A DNA stretch of 64,000 nt. Origin: Nitzschia sp. DOCU1 (Eukaryota; Bacillariophyta; Bacillariophyceae; Bacillariales; Bacillariaceae). Below the pieces are notes generated by a model that saw only the letters and a program-made list of their open reading frames with translations, was not told where the DNA came from and made no database searches. The DNA is taken from the NCBI GenBank assembly GCA_951394045.1, contig OX595996.1, positions 1,984,001-2,048,000 of the forward strand, given 5' to 3'. The position numbers were made by a program, and so were the translations under genes. Below are positions 28,304 through 39,921 of the stretch, piece by piece. Position 1 is the first letter of the stretch. Each line of letters opens with the position of its first letter.

Positions 28304-31227
28304 CTACGACCAATAAATGTGAGTCAGCTGGAAGACTTTCTCACGTTTACATCCAGTCATTCGAATCGCAACTTCCATCTCTCGTTGCTCTTGCCGGTGG
28401 CTACCAGATAGAAGAACGTTCGGATCATTCAAGAGCGTCAGGGTCTCGACGACGCGTTGTGGCTCGTGTTTGCGCTTGGAAAATTCTTCGTAAGTTAACG
28501 ACGTGATGTTCCCATCAATGGCATACTCAAATCGAAACTCGTCGCAATATTCGGGGGCTTCGTACTTAAGCCGTCGGCGCTGTTGCGAATTGTGTTTCAC
28601 GGCCGTCAAGCTTGAATTTTGCGTTTGCCCGGCCTCGTTGTTGTTCAGAAAGATCTCTTCTTTTTCGTCATCATTATTGTTGATGGCCCGCCAACCTTCT
28701 GTTTCCTTTACGGAGTCTTTTTGGTGCCATGTTTCCAATTTGATGACAATAAATCCGTGCTGGAGATTGGGCAAGTTCAAAGTGATCCAACCACTGTAAC
28801 TATCGAACCGAAGTCCATTCCGCCCGTCATTTTGAGCCGATAACAGACAGTCACTCTTTGAGGACCGGCCACAAAATGAATCCACGGTTCCATCACAAAA
28901 ATCGTCACCAGCTTTGGTGGACAAGTGGACGCCTTTTCCAATCTCTACTTTGGGCGAGGATTCAAATGGAGGAGTCTCGTATAGACGAGCGTAGTCAGGA
29001 TTGGAAATTGACCGAAAGTCAACACCACTTTCGATGATATTCAGCACGTCAATCTCCCCCGGGGGCGGATGCAAGTGTGGATTGAACACGTCCGGTCCGG
29101 CATAGATGTTTGATTCGGCGTTGTTCAAAATGGAAGATTGAGATGGATGCATCAAGTTGCGAATGTTGGTGTATGCTGGAAATGCCCGAGGTGTAAATTC
29201 GGTGCGAGCCTTTCAGTTAATTCAGGAAATGAGATCATTTTGTATCAAACGTCAGCTGGCCAATCGACGTGTGTGGCTTACCTTTAATGGATACTTGCAG
29301 GCGAATTCCAAGTCGTGCTTGACGTACTTCGTGCAACTTCCAATACTAGGATCCAACGATTGCACCCGCTGCTTCATGCTTTCGTAATACTCGCTCACAT
29401 GCCACTGATGATCTTGGAGCTCGTAGTTTTCCGCCTCTTGCCATGATAAGAGAGCTTCCTTTAAAGCACTCAAAATCGTATACGCCAGAATCCTTCCTGT
29501 CAATTGGTGTTTTCGATTTCCTGGATGCCATTTGGCCTTGCCCGCAATTGACGTTTGTTTTGTAGACGGCACAAAGTCGTCGCGTTCTATCCAGCAGGTA
29601 CCACTGTATTCATTTTCACGGCATAGACTCGACATTTCGCCACTGCATCGGACATACTGAGCCGCCCATGCCGTTTGATTCAAATCCTCCAAGGAATTCA
29701 TTTTTCGAATTCCCTTGAATCCGGTTCCGACCGATCCTACATCGACCGCGGCGTAATCGTGCAACGGAATAGACACTTTGGGATTCAAGGACCACAAAAC
29801 GGGAACTTTATATCCCCCCAAAATGGCCTGTCGGGCAAAGACATCTCCGGCTTCGGATTCTTTTTCCGTCATGCTGCTATCCCACATGAGAAAGTCAACA
29901 TCGGGCCCATAAATGCTACTAGCTCCGAGCCCATTGTGCAAGGTTCCCATGCCACCATTTCCAAAGTTTCGAGCCTGATGACGTACGCCCAGTCTGGCAA
30001 AGACGGCTTCTAAAATCCACTGCACTTGAAGCGAATAGGATTGTTGAAAGTGATTGCTACGAGTCGAGCAGAAATCGCCCAAAAAGCCAAGACGCACGAG
30101 AGAAACGTGATTGAAATGAGAACAATCATGTCACATGAGTTCAGCACACCGACCTAAATCATGACTCACCCATGTCCTGCCGCCGCCGAGTGGCCTCCCA
30201 TGGCAAAGATGAAGGAATCTTCTGTAATGATGGCATGCAACAGGCGCCGCTTCAAACCTTCCCAACTCTGTTGCGTCGTCCACCCACCCCGATCATTTTC
30301 GCTAGAGAGTTTTGTTTGCATGTCGGAGAGATTGCCAGAATAAATGTCCAGTTCCATCATGTGGTCGGAAGATTGTCCATATTCTGCCAAAATGGCAGCT
30401 TGTGCTCGTTCCACTAATTGTAAAGATTGATTCAAAAAGCCTTGTAAATAATGAGGATTGCGTTGCCATGCCTGTGGAGGAAATTGATCCCAAGGAACAT
30501 CTCGCTGCGGAAATTGCGTATAATTGATAGAAGATTGACGGTCGTCCTGGAAGGGCCAGCCCCCCCACGTTTGCATCATGGCCTGTCGATCCTCGTCCGA
30601 GATGGGTTGACCTCGACGAGAATAAATGTAACGACGTTCTGGTGGTTGTTCGTCCATCATAAATGTCGCTGTTGGATCATTCTTTTCGTCATGGTTCAGG
30701 ATGGTAGTCGGAATGATAGTGGGGGCCAGAGTCGTCGTATTGCTATTTTCTTCCATCACCTTCGTGCTTGTTGTCAAAGTCCCCTCAGAAGATGAATCGT
30801 CCACATTTCCATTTTTAATTTCCTCCCAAATAACTTGTTGGGTATTGTGGATGGAACTCGCCACCAGGATACCCACAATCAACGCCAACAAGAGCACAAA
30901 GCCAATAGGACGACGGGCCGACGACGATGGAGTTGTTGCAGCGTCTATTATCGACCGTCCTCGAAATTTTTTGTTCTTCTTTGTTTCGTCATTATTTTGG
31001 ATTAATGGAATCACTACAAAGTTTCCCTCGTCGTCATCATCATCATTGTCGTCCACAAAGAAACGAGAATGAGCCGCAGCAGTAGTAGTAGATTTCATCA
31101 TGGGCACAATGTATGTGTGTTGTGTGTTATGACGAGAAAGAAGAACCTTGTGTTTGGACCAACGGCTAATCACAAAGAATGAGACGCCAAAATTCAAAAA
31201 CCAGGCTGGCTGGCGCGTCTGGGCCAT
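28304..31227 (-). CDS. SGNH-hydrolase-like membrane protein, three exons (912 aa)
   Basis: Spliced by eye: exon 1 31227-30170, exon 2 30056-29282, exon 3 29209-28304. Introns of 113 and 72 bp carry GTGAGT and GTAAGC donors and AG acceptors. Frames join cleanly, giving 2739 nt. The N-terminal half has a polyacidic stretch and one transmembrane anchor (FVLLLALIVGILVASS), then Ser/Thr/Asn-rich stalk sequence. The junction of exons 1 and 2 reads GGHSAAAGHGNHF, like block I/III motifs of SGNH esterases, and exon 2 has DVDFLMWDS. This is a diatom-type large protein family; acyl- or sugar-esterase activity is inferred, not shown. Probably Golgi or cell-surface. A start at 31101 is also possible. Confidence 0.7.
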
Positions 31228-31716
31228 AACGTGTAACGACTCGTGACTACTTCAAATCACGAACGAATGAATCCTTCCGTCGCATACCCATCTGCGAGCT
31301 CGCGAGCGCTCCCTCCCTCCAAGATGACAATGAGGATGACCGCACCACACAAACCTTTCGTTGCTAGAGTGTTTCGTCTCTGATCCTTTAGGTATGCTAT
31401 GCATTAAGCTTTGCTACTGATTCCACAATGCCCACAGGGGCACTCTGAGGCACTCTGAATCCAATTCGAGATAGAAGTAGCTGCTGGCAATGAAAGGGCA
31501 TGTGATGGTCATAGACTAGCTGGTTCTCTGTGGTAGCGACTGTGTTGGAGGCCTCCACCGACAACTGACGCCAACGTCCCTAGATCATCCCACAGCATGG
31601 TCTATCGACAATAAAGTAGGCCTGCTCGGCAGGGAATAAATTTCGCTTTACAACGTCGAGTAGGTAGCAGCAGTTGTAGATGAACCTGCAGATCCATCCG
31701 GGAGCGACACGCATCC
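31228..31716. other. Intergenic, nothing recognised
   Basis: It lies 5' of the SGNH-like gene and 3' of the sulfotransferase gene (both minus). No ORF, repeat or RNA gene was seen. Confidence 0.5.
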
Positions 31717-32934
31717 CTATGACTTGCAGGGATCCACTGCCCATTGCCGTATCCGATTGACCAAATCCTCGCGATCTGCCACTACGACATTTTGCGAATT
31801 CAAAAAATATTTTTCAATCCAAAGGCCCGCCTTGCGGGCCACACTCAACAAGTGGGCCCGAATGTATTCATTGTCGTCGTCACAGATATCAATACGTCCC
31901 TCTACCTGCTCCTGGGTCCAAGTGTAGTCGGGTTGTAGGTACGGCTGGGTATCCGGTAGCGCATGCTCTTCCAAATCCAGGAAATGTTCAATCGCTCGAA
32001 ACAAACTCCGGGTGACAGTCATATTTTTGCCGTCCATTTGTCCAATTTCGGTCAAAAACAGTTTGGTTTGAGAAAAGTTGAAAATCTCCATCTCGTGATG
32101 GTCCAAGAGCAACAGTTCCTCCTTGGTATCCATACCAGTGTATCCCATCCTAGATAAGTAATGATGGTAGTTGGATTGCCCCGAGCAAAAGGGGCTCTTG
32201 TTTTGGATACAATGACCGGATTGGCCCTTGTATTCGCATGCCTCGCCACACAAACCGACTGTTTTGCGTGGACTTGGCATGGGATACCGCTGCTCTCCCT
32301 CTCGCAACATGAAATTGTAAAACGATTGGAACCACAAGACCGGGTGTCGGAGCGTCACAATGAATTTCATTGTGGGAAAATTTTCTTGTAGGTTTTTCAA
32401 CATCGACTGGCTCATTAAGACGTTTGGTTGTTTAAACCCTCGTCGCACTGGAGCTCCATTGGCAGCAGTATCATTTATGTGTGGACGAAACGTGTCCCGT
32501 AGTTTGCCTAAGTCTTTTGGCTCCAGCTCTTGGAATTCCATACCCCCAGCAGCCATGAAAACTTGTTTCGACTGACCAAAAATGTCCCACAGCAAAAAGG
32601 TAGTTCCACACTTTGGAAAACCTACCACCCCAAAATCAATCAGCCGGCTTTCATCAAACTCTAGTTCTGGTGCCGCGGAGGAATCACTGGGGAAAGGATC
32701 TGATTCATCATTGTGAACATGGTGACTGTGACAATTATAACGAGCTAGCTCTCCACCTCCACCATAACTATTCCGCTGCTCTTTGAGTTTCAGGAGAGTT
32801 GTGCTTGGCCTTCTTATTAGCGTCTCCAACACCACCCAAACGACAGTCAACACCCCCATGATGGGGCTCATCATCCCTTCCTGCCGCCGCCGCCGCCGAT
32901 TAGTATGAGCCGAATTTCCCCCCGCTGCTGCCAT
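31717..32934 (-). CDS. Membrane-anchored sulfotransferase (405 aa)
   Basis: ATG at 32934, 31 codons inside an ORF that opens with a GTG. A short Arg-rich tail precedes a signal anchor (MGVLTVVWVVLETLI). The PAPS-binding 5' loop is FPKCGTTFLL and the 3'-phosphate motif is VTLRHPVLWFQSFYN, which together define carbohydrate sulfotransferases. It moves sulfate from PAPS to a glycan, lipid or tyrosine in the Golgi lumen (family knowledge); the acceptor is unknown. A divergent promoter is shared with the MORN-repeat gene. Confidence 0.85.
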   Translation of the reverse strand: MAAAGGNSAHTNRRRRRQEGMMSPIMGVLTVVWVVLETLIRRPSTTLLKLKEQRNSYGGGGELARYNCHSHHVHNDESDPFPSDSSAAPELEFDESRLIDFGVVGFPKCGTTFLLWDIFGQSKQVFMAAGGMEFQELEPKDLGKLRDTFRPHINDTAANGAPVRRGFKQPNVLMSQSMLKNLQENFPTMKFIVTLRHPVLWFQSFYNFMLREGEQRYPMPSPRKTVGLCGEACEYKGQSGHCIQNKSPFCSGQSNYHHYLSRMGYTGMDTKEELLLLDHHEMEIFNFSQTKLFLTEIGQMDGKNMTVTRSLFRAIEHFLDLEEHALPDTQPYLQPDYTWTQEQVEGRIDICDDDNEYIRAHLLSVARKAGLWIEKYFLNSQNVVVADREDLVNRIRQWAVDPCKS

Positions 32935-33508
32935 CCTTAGTATGCTATTACTCTCGAGAGTGCACAAGAAAAGCCACGGCCGTGAATGGTTCTTTCGTTG
33001 GGGATATGGTGATAGCGGTGGTGACACCCGATTCTACGCAGCGTCAGGTCAGGCTTCACAGTGCTTGCATTCAACTGCATCACAGTTTGTTGCTTTGGCA
33101 TTTGATGAAATGATAACTTCATTGGGCGGGTGATGATGAGAGGAGTGCATATGATGCTCTGAAAAAGGTGTCGAACGAATAATAAGCCGAATTCAACTTT
33201 GACGAATTTACATAAGCGAAAACGGTTCGACAATTCTGGCGAGGCATATTTCAATGACCTAATTTGGGGTCATAAAAGAAAAGAAAGACTAATTGGTCGA
33301 ATTCTTCGACTAAACCAACAGTCGAACAGCGAACACCAATCCTTCGATCGGGATTTGGCGAGGTCGCGAGCTCTCTCCAAGAAGCTCTTTTGGATATCGT
33401 CGCCTCGTGCGATGCTACGATTACCGCCACAAACTTAATACGCTGCGGTTTCTCGATCCTTTTGTTTGCACTAGCTTTGCTAAGATTGACTTCTATTTCG
33501 ACTCCAAC
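32935..33508. promoter_or_regulatory. Divergent promoter region
   Basis: 574 bp between the starts of the sulfotransferase (minus) and the MORN gene (plus). No specific box is claimed; both start regions and 5' UTRs must lie here. Confidence 0.5.
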
Positions 33509-36306
33509 ATGTCCACGGTATCCCTTCGAGGCACTCTGATTCCTCCTTCTGCTGGGGACAGTAGTAGTCATACGACGAGCTGGCAATGGAAGGGCATGTG
33601 GGCCTTTGGTAGCTCGTTAGCGACGGTTCCTGCTCAATCGCAGCAGGCTTTTGTGTACAGCTTCCAAAAGGCGACACATCCTTCCGAGGTTCTCGTTCCA
33701 GGAATAGTGGTGGAAGAACAAGGGGAAAATCCTGAGCAACCACAAGAAGAAGCAGAAGCGACCCCACAAGCAGCAGAGGCAAACGTCGAGGAGATGCAGA
33801 ATCAGGGGACTGCTCCCGACTCTGCTCCTGACGCGGAACCGAGTGCCAGTAATGATAAGGTTGATCAGGCTAGTGCGGAAGACACAATGACGAAAGATAC
33901 AAAGACGGATAATGACCAGCAGGAGTCGGCTCCAGGGGCTTCTACTAGTGGCGCCACTACTATTGAGACTGCTACGAATTCCAATGAGGCCTCATTAACC
34001 ACCGACATCCAGCAAACTGCTCCAACTACAACTACTCCACCCACATTTGCCACGGTCCCCGAGGGTCATCCTGAATTTACAGAAGCTTGTCAAACCTATC
34101 CTCAGCTCCCATGTCCCTTGAGTGGACAATGGAAGGGACATTTTCAAAATGTGGCCGGTACCCGACCCAGAGATAAAATTCAAAAAGTCCAGGAAACCTT
34201 TTATTTGTTTTTCAATGGCACACCCGGTCCTGAAGTCAAGTATTTCTTTGATGAAACGCCACTTCCACCCACTGTTCACAAGGAGTCGTTGGTGCTAGTT
34301 CGAGGTACGTGATCGTGATCTGGCCCGGCGTGTGGTGTGACAGACTCTTGTCGTCGTTCTAGAGGTCTTTTGAAGAAGACATCCATTCATCCTTTTGTTT
34401 CTCATTTTCATTTCTAACCCTATATACAGGCATGGGGACAAATCCATTTGGAACCTTTGAATTGATTGGATATTTAGACTTGACGTCGTCGGTATTGGAG
34501 ATTCAACGACAATATGTTTTGCTACCACCCCCCAGAAACCATAAGCGCACTTCGACTGCTACTACCACCAGCAGCCCCACTAACAGCCACAATAAAAAGA
34601 GTCCATCCTCCTCCAACATGACGACTCGTCACAAAAAGTCGTACTTTACGCGCAAACGACAACCGAGTTGGAAATTAAAGTCGTTGGAAGAACAAGATGA
34701 GGCGGCGGCCAAACGGCAACGTACAAAAAAAGGAGGCAAGGGATTAGGAGCGGGTGAAGATGGGGCGGTCATTTTTCCAGGTGCCACTCCTTCTCCAGAC
34801 GCTACTGCTGCTGTTTTCAGTATGTCGGCCGTGTCATCGTCGGGAATCATGCCGGATGCGTCAACGCTACCCGGAACTGCCATCACGGGCGTCCCACCCA
34901 TTCCGGTTCCCGGTGCCATCCCAAGTACCACCATTATGCCTCCTCCTTCCACAGCGACAACAGCTACCACGACCATTAGTCCCGGTGGTATTCCTACCAT
35001 GATACATCCGACAACTCATCTTTCTATCCTTACGGATAGTTCTTCTTTGGCCATTTCTACTACGGCAACCACAGGCGTGTCCGCCGGCAAAGCCAAACGA
35101 AGCAAGACTCCTAGAAAACGCACAGCCTCGGTGAGCTCCAATAAATCCACCGTTTCGGCAGCCACGACGGCAGCATCGTCCGTGGGAGCGGGTGCGGCAT
35201 CAGGTAGTAGCCCCTTTTTGAAATTGCCACCCGTGGGGGAACCCAAAAAGGCTCGATGGCGGGCGGCCCACTTTTTGTATTATCAACGTCACGAACCGGA
35301 TGAAGTATTTCCAGAAATCTCCAATGGTCCCAACAAGAGCGGCGGCGGAACTACATCCGCCGCGAGTAGTACTACGAGTAGTACGGGAACGCCGAATCCC
35401 CGCTATGTGGTCTACGAAGGCGAATTGGTGAATGCGCAGCGTGAGGGACGTGGTATTTGTTTGTATTCCAATAACATGCTGTATGAAGGCCAATGGAGGC
35501 GTAACAAGGAACATGGTCGGGGTCAATTGTGGACAGCTGATCGGAAACGATTGATTTACGATGGAGAATGGGAGCGCGGACGTATGCAAGGCAAGGGCAC
35601 CTACTATTATGGACCTGGTAGTACTACCACGTCCAGCAACTCCAAGAACAACCACACGCCTAATCTTCGTCCTTCGGGAGGGTCTCGGTACATTGGGGAA
35701 TTCAAGGAAAATATGCGCAACGGAATCGGTCAATACATTCTGCCGGATGGATCCGTTTATGACGGCATGTGGAGTCAAGGCAAAATGAACGGTCGCGGCG
35801 TCTTCACGTGGCCAGACTATTCCGTTTATGATGGTGAATGGAAGGATGGGGAACGCCACGGCCAAGGCTTGCTTAAAGCGTCGGATGGCTTTGTCTATGA
35901 TGGGATGTGGGTCCGTAATGCAATGGAAGGTCGAGGCGTGGCGACATATCCCAATGGACAAACGTACGAGGGTCTCTTTTCCAATGGAAGACGGGAAGGG
36001 CGCGGAACCATGCATTTTACAAACGGGGCAGTGTATGAAGGACGATTTCGGGATGATGCCGTGGATGGGCAAGGGACTATGAAAATGTCGCGCTCCTTGA
36101 TTGTTCCAAGTCACAAAAACAAAAGGGATAGTGTTGACGGCAGTGGCGATGACGACGACGTTGATGCGGGCAACGATGACAGTTCTCTAGACGATCAACA
36201 GGACGGGTCCAACGATATCAAGCATGACTTTATGATTCCGATTTCGTTTCAGTCAGACATGACACATATCCACGCCAAGGCTGGATTTACAGCAATTGGA
36301 GACTAG
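33509..36306 (+). CDS. MORN-repeat protein, two exons (890 aa)
   Basis: Exon 1 33509-34304, intron 34305-34429 (GTACGT...TATATACAG), exon 2 34430-36306; together 2673 nt. I chose the ATG at 33509; the longer ORF starts only with GTG. The N-terminal ~265 residues include an acidic Glu/Ala/Thr-rich linker and a domain across the splice (LSGQWKGHF...GTFELIGYLDL). A long low-complexity basic and Ser/Thr/Pro region follows. From about residue 590 there are nine or so MORN repeats (YEGELVNAQREGRG, YDGEWKDGERHGQG and similar). The C-terminus is acidic. MORN repeats bind membranes or scaffold cytoskeletal and signalling proteins. No kinase domain is attached. Confidence 0.8.
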
Positions 36307-36658
36307 CAAGCCATGCTAGTTCCAGTGGATCGGGCTGCACGTTCCTTACGACGTCACGGTTTTCTTTTTCTGAAAATGACGAAGCCCAGCATCGTGGCCA
36401 GCTTTGCCCGAACAGGCAGATGGCCGTTTAGACATGTTGACGAGCCAAGACGAGCAGTGAGGGAGGCGATCGAGAAATGCATGCCTCAATGGCAAAAGAA
36501 AAGAAAAGAAAAGCGTTCATATGAAGAGGCGTTTCCACGGACAACAACGGTACCGGATCAGCCAAGAAATAGTAAGGTGCGGCGGATCCTACAACGATGC
36601 AGCGAAATGTACCAGCGGTTAAGGATGAGTAGTGATTATTCATGACCAATATCTATAG
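36307..36658. other. Convergent 3' region
   Basis: Lies between the MORN gene and the minus-strand methyltransferase-like gene. A 110-codon ORF here (36313-36645) has no family signature and is probably 3' UTR. Confidence 0.4.
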
Positions 36659-38068
36659 TTATGGTTCTAGTAGCTGCAAAAGCTTGTCGGACAATTGATC
36701 GATCCGCAATTGGGTGCTTTCGTCTGGTGCGTCGTCAGTCCGAAGCGACGCCAGCAGTCGCAAATCTTGTTCTACCCAGTATGTATGGTTGACTCCTTCT
36801 TGTTGAATGCAAGCGGGAAACGAAAACTCTGAGAACGAAAAGTCTCGAGTGACGACAAAGGCCCAGTTCTCGTGGTTCGCCCAAGCAGTGTAAACCGGTA
36901 GGAGGTATCCGCTATGCCGCATGCAGCCATAAACCAATTTGACCTGCTCAGCGACAAACTCAAAGTCTAGTAGAAAGAGAATTGTCCCTGCGTGTATCCG
37001 ACCCAAGCCGGCCAGTTGTGATTTGAGGCCACCGACAGACTTGGCTGAATCAATTGAAATCAAGTCAATTTCTCTTGTATTCATGTCGTCAAGACCGATT
37101 GTCGAGTAGTTAAGAGTAGCCTTTGAAATGAAACCCGCTCTCCCTTCCGCTGTAGGGTAAATCGGTTGTACAGCCTCTTCCCACAAGGAGAGAAAAGACG
37201 TGGCGTTTTCATTGAACTCCGGATGTGCCTTTAGAAGCCAGTTGTGTTTTTGGTTATTGAGAATCGAGTTGTAGTTGACACTTCCTTCAAAGGTATCGAA
37301 TGCAATATAAGAATTCTCACGGACCCCATTCGTCTTGAGTCCCGCGACAATACACTTGCTGGAAAATCCAAAATAGGGGCCTAGCTCTAGAGCCATATTT
37401 TGGCTCCCCACGGCGGCACCCGCCAAAAAGAGTGGCAAACACGTGTAGATAGTGCCCAAGAATGGGATCCACTTGTCGGTTCCCGGGTAGCAAGGCATGT
37501 CATGGACAGAGATATTGCTATCCAAAGGCATAAAGCGGTTCTTATCGTCGTCCATTTGCGTAACATTTACGACAGACTCTCCAGAAAAGCAGTGGATCAT
37601 GTCCTTGGCCGACGCACTACCCCGAACGCTTTTCTCACAAGCCGTGATACGGGAAGTCTCCAGCCTGCCTCTGGCATGGAGGTGGTTTCGAAGAAGATTG
37701 ACAAATCTAGCACCTGATGAATCAGGATATTGAGCCAGAAAGCGCTCTAGTTGTCCAATGGAAGTTGTTGCAGGCTTGTTCAAGTCGTTGGTGGTAGATA
37801 CGGCGGTTGGGTTCTTGAGGATTTGAATCGACGAGGCTGATTCCGTTCGATTGTGTAGCACGATATCGGCTGTATGTGCCAAATTAGAACTCAACGAGCT
37901 TCCGTTTTCTAGGATCATTTGTTCCCTAGTCGCAGATGTAGCCGCTGTCAGGGAACTCAAAATAACCGAATGCCAAATCTGCATACCTGCCAGGATGACC
38001 ATGACCCCCAGGAATATATACCAATTTCCATGGTTTGTTTTAGAAGACCTGTCGTTTATCCTCATCAT
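36659..38068 (-). CDS. Membrane-anchored methyltransferase-like protein (469 aa)
   Basis: ATG at 38068; the ORF extends to 38089 only via TTG. A type II anchor (YIFLGVMVILAGMQIWHSVIL) is followed by a Ser/Thr-rich stalk with several N-glycosylation sites. The lumenal core contains ALELGPYFGFSSKCIVAGL followed by AFDTFEG, resembling the SAM-binding loop and acidic residue of class I methyltransferases (Methyltransf_24/FkbM-like). Later it has LISIDSA and LFLLDFEF. The assignment is tentative; the residue pattern fits but no exact motif is diagnostic. Likely in the Golgi, modifying glycans, given the nearby GT90 and sulfotransferase genes. Confidence 0.5.
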   Translation of the reverse strand: MMRINDRSSKTNHGNWYIFLGVMVILAGMQIWHSVILSSLTAATSATREQMILENGSSLSSNLAHTADIVLHNRTESASSIQILKNPTAVSTTNDLNKPATTSIGQLERFLAQYPDSSGARFVNLLRNHLHARGRLETSRITACEKSVRGSASAKDMIHCFSGESVVNVTQMDDDKNRFMPLDSNISVHDMPCYPGTDKWIPFLGTIYTCLPLFLAGAAVGSQNMALELGPYFGFSSKCIVAGLKTNGVRENSYIAFDTFEGSVNYNSILNNQKHNWLLKAHPEFNENATSFLSLWEEAVQPIYPTAEGRAGFISKATLNYSTIGLDDMNTREIDLISIDSAKSVGGLKSQLAGLGRIHAGTILFLLDFEFVAEQVKLVYGCMRHSGYLLPVYTAWANHENWAFVVTRDFSFSEFSFPACIQQEGVNHTYWVEQDLRLLASLRTDDAPDESTQLRIDQLSDKLLQLLEP

Positions 38069-38431
38069 TTTGCTCTTGGAACAGACCAACCTTCTAATAC
38101 TACCCAGGTATGGCCATCAGAATGAAATACAAAAGGGTATGATGGATGCGTGAAAAAATGAGGCCAAACAACGAAAGAGCCGTTTCACCGGAATTTGTGT
38201 GGGCACATGAAGCTGGCCCGGCGCTGCAGCAAACGGTTTTCTTTGGGACGTTATGCCAACGTTAGGGCACATGCATGTGCGGCGCGCGCTTCGTCAGGAC
38301 CACTTTTTCTCGCTGACGTCGCAATGCCAAAAGTTCTGTTTCGCGCCTTGGAGGGAAATCCTTCTTTCTCAACGCTGCTGCCACAACACATGTCTTTATT
38401 GTATCTATCATACCAAAGACTCTTATACATC
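38069..38431. promoter_or_regulatory. Divergent promoter region
   Basis: 363 bp between the methyltransferase-like gene (minus) and the small plus-strand gene at 38432. The plus frame is open upstream from 38195, but that leader lacks sense as a targeting signal. Confidence 0.4.
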
Positions 38432-38959
38432 ATGGCAAAGTTTGGTTTCAAAATTCTAGCGGTGTTATCCTTGTGGATGGCTCTGCTACTTTCCACGGAA
38501 TCCTTCGTGTTCGTTCCGCCGATCCTTCCCCCCGTTCAACGAAGAGGCCGGGCTTCTGTGACCGTTGACACTCGCCCAGTTTCGTTCCGACTGGTTGTGC
38601 CGACACTCCACTTGGTCGACGACGATCAAGAAGTCGTATTTGGAAGTAGTGGCGTTCTAGACACAGCATCCTCCGACACTACCGATTCTTCGCTTTGGAA
38701 ATCTCTGCAACGACGCCAGTCGGCACTCCAGCAAGGCGTCGGCAAACGATACGTCACTCGGACCCAAAAAGGATTTTTAAATGTGCACTATGAACCCACC
38801 GATCCACATGATATGGACAATGTCGTGGGTCAATTACAAGAGGGGCAGATTGTCACGTCTACGGGACCGACAAGAGGATTTTGGGTTCCTCATGATGGTG
38901 GGGGTTGGAGCATTTCCAAATACGGTGGTTTCACGTGGCTCGAGCCGATTGACGAATAA
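38432..38959 (+). CDS. Small protein with SH3-like domain, probably plastid-targeted (175 aa)
   Basis: I chose the ATG at 38432 because it gives a signal peptide (KILAVLSLWMALLLS) ending at ESF-VFVPP. This is like the ASAFAP motif with an aromatic residue at +1 that marks bipartite plastid presequences in diatoms; a Pro/Arg/Ser-rich transit region follows. The C-terminal ~65 residues (GFLNVHYEP...QLQEGQIVTSTGPTRGFWVPHDGGGW) read like a bacterial-type SH3 fold. Function unknown. Longer in-frame starts exist (38207 and others) but spoil the signal peptide. Confidence 0.6.
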   Translation: MAKFGFKILAVLSLWMALLLSTESFVFVPPILPPVQRRGRASVTVDTRPVSFRLVVPTLHLVDDDQEVVFGSSGVLDTASSDTTDSSLWKSLQRRQSALQQGVGKRYVTRTQKGFLNVHYEPTDPHDMDNVVGQLQEGQIVTSTGPTRGFWVPHDGGGWSISKYGGFTWLEPIDE

Positions 38960-39374
38960 AAAAAGACGAGTGATACGATGCTGGATCGAACTCTTCAAGT
39001 GGTGGAACGACAAGTGGTTGCACATAATTTCGGGGCTAGTACTTTCGAATGACGCTATCTCGAGTCGGTTGCCCGACGATCGGAAGCTTTCTACCCGTCC
39101 GCCGCATCGTTCCAATTTCCTTTAGAGGCGAAAGCACCAAGCTCATTGTTTTTGACACCATCCACACATGGCAGTACTTGGATCAAAGGGTCTCGGCCAC
39201 GACTAGAAGACTATCCTCAAGTCAATACCATTTCCAGACCAAGAGGCGATTAAGAGTTTTATTTGGAGGTAAAACCACCATGCACAACGTTCCGAAACGG
39301 CTTTAGGCATTATCACGATTCCAAGATCCACATCACTTCTTTTGAAACACACAACTACTACTAGCACCCTTTTT

Positions 39375-39530
39375 TCATTGTTTCGTTTTTTGGCTTCTTG
39401 GACGGCGCCGACGACGACCACCTGGTGCTGAGCTGCTCAAGGGATAGTACTTTTTGTCGAGACGCGTGTATTGCGGCATGATGCTACGAATTTCCACCCG
39501 TCCCACTCGCTCAAGTATCATTCTCTCATC
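39375..39530 (-). pseudogene. Possible last exon or gene remnant
   Basis: After an acceptor-like 'tagttctcag' on the minus strand, about 50 codons stay open to a stop (VDERMILERVGRVEIRSIM, then a run of Arg, then RPRSQKTKQ). The basic end looks protein-like, but no upstream exon was found. It could be chance. Confidence 0.25.
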
Positions 39531-39780
39531 AACCTGAGAACTAGTAAAAGAACACCGGAAAGTAACATTTCGCTGCTCCACACACGTGGTGAACAACTGC
39601 TGTGGTTGCTGCTGGAAACTTATTTACGGTTTTACTCTTCTGAGAACAGGGACGAGTAGTAGGAGCTAGAAACCGAACGCTGTCGTGCTAGCTAGCACGA
39701 GTTTTTCCCGACTTTATTCTAACTTTGGATTGATATAGTGTAGTACTCCAAGTTTCCTAAAACCGCTTGCAACTACATCA

Positions 39781-39921
39781 TTATTATCTACTAGAGTACT
39801 ACTATTAAAGCAGCGACAAGTGCGCGCTATCCATCATTTAGCAGCAGCAGCTACCTGGACGATCGGAAAGGAACGATCCCGCCAAATCGCCGAAGCGATA
39901 ACGGCTACCTGGAAAGGCAGT
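39781..39921 (-). repeat. Dispersed non-coding repeat, copy 2
   Basis: Reverse-complement match to 10671-10803. The segment 'ctactattaaagcagcga' also recurs at about 59724, suggesting a third, partial copy. Confidence 0.6.

Noticed and set aside
36313..36645. 110-aa protein after the MORN gene
   Set aside because: No signature; better explained as 3' UTR.
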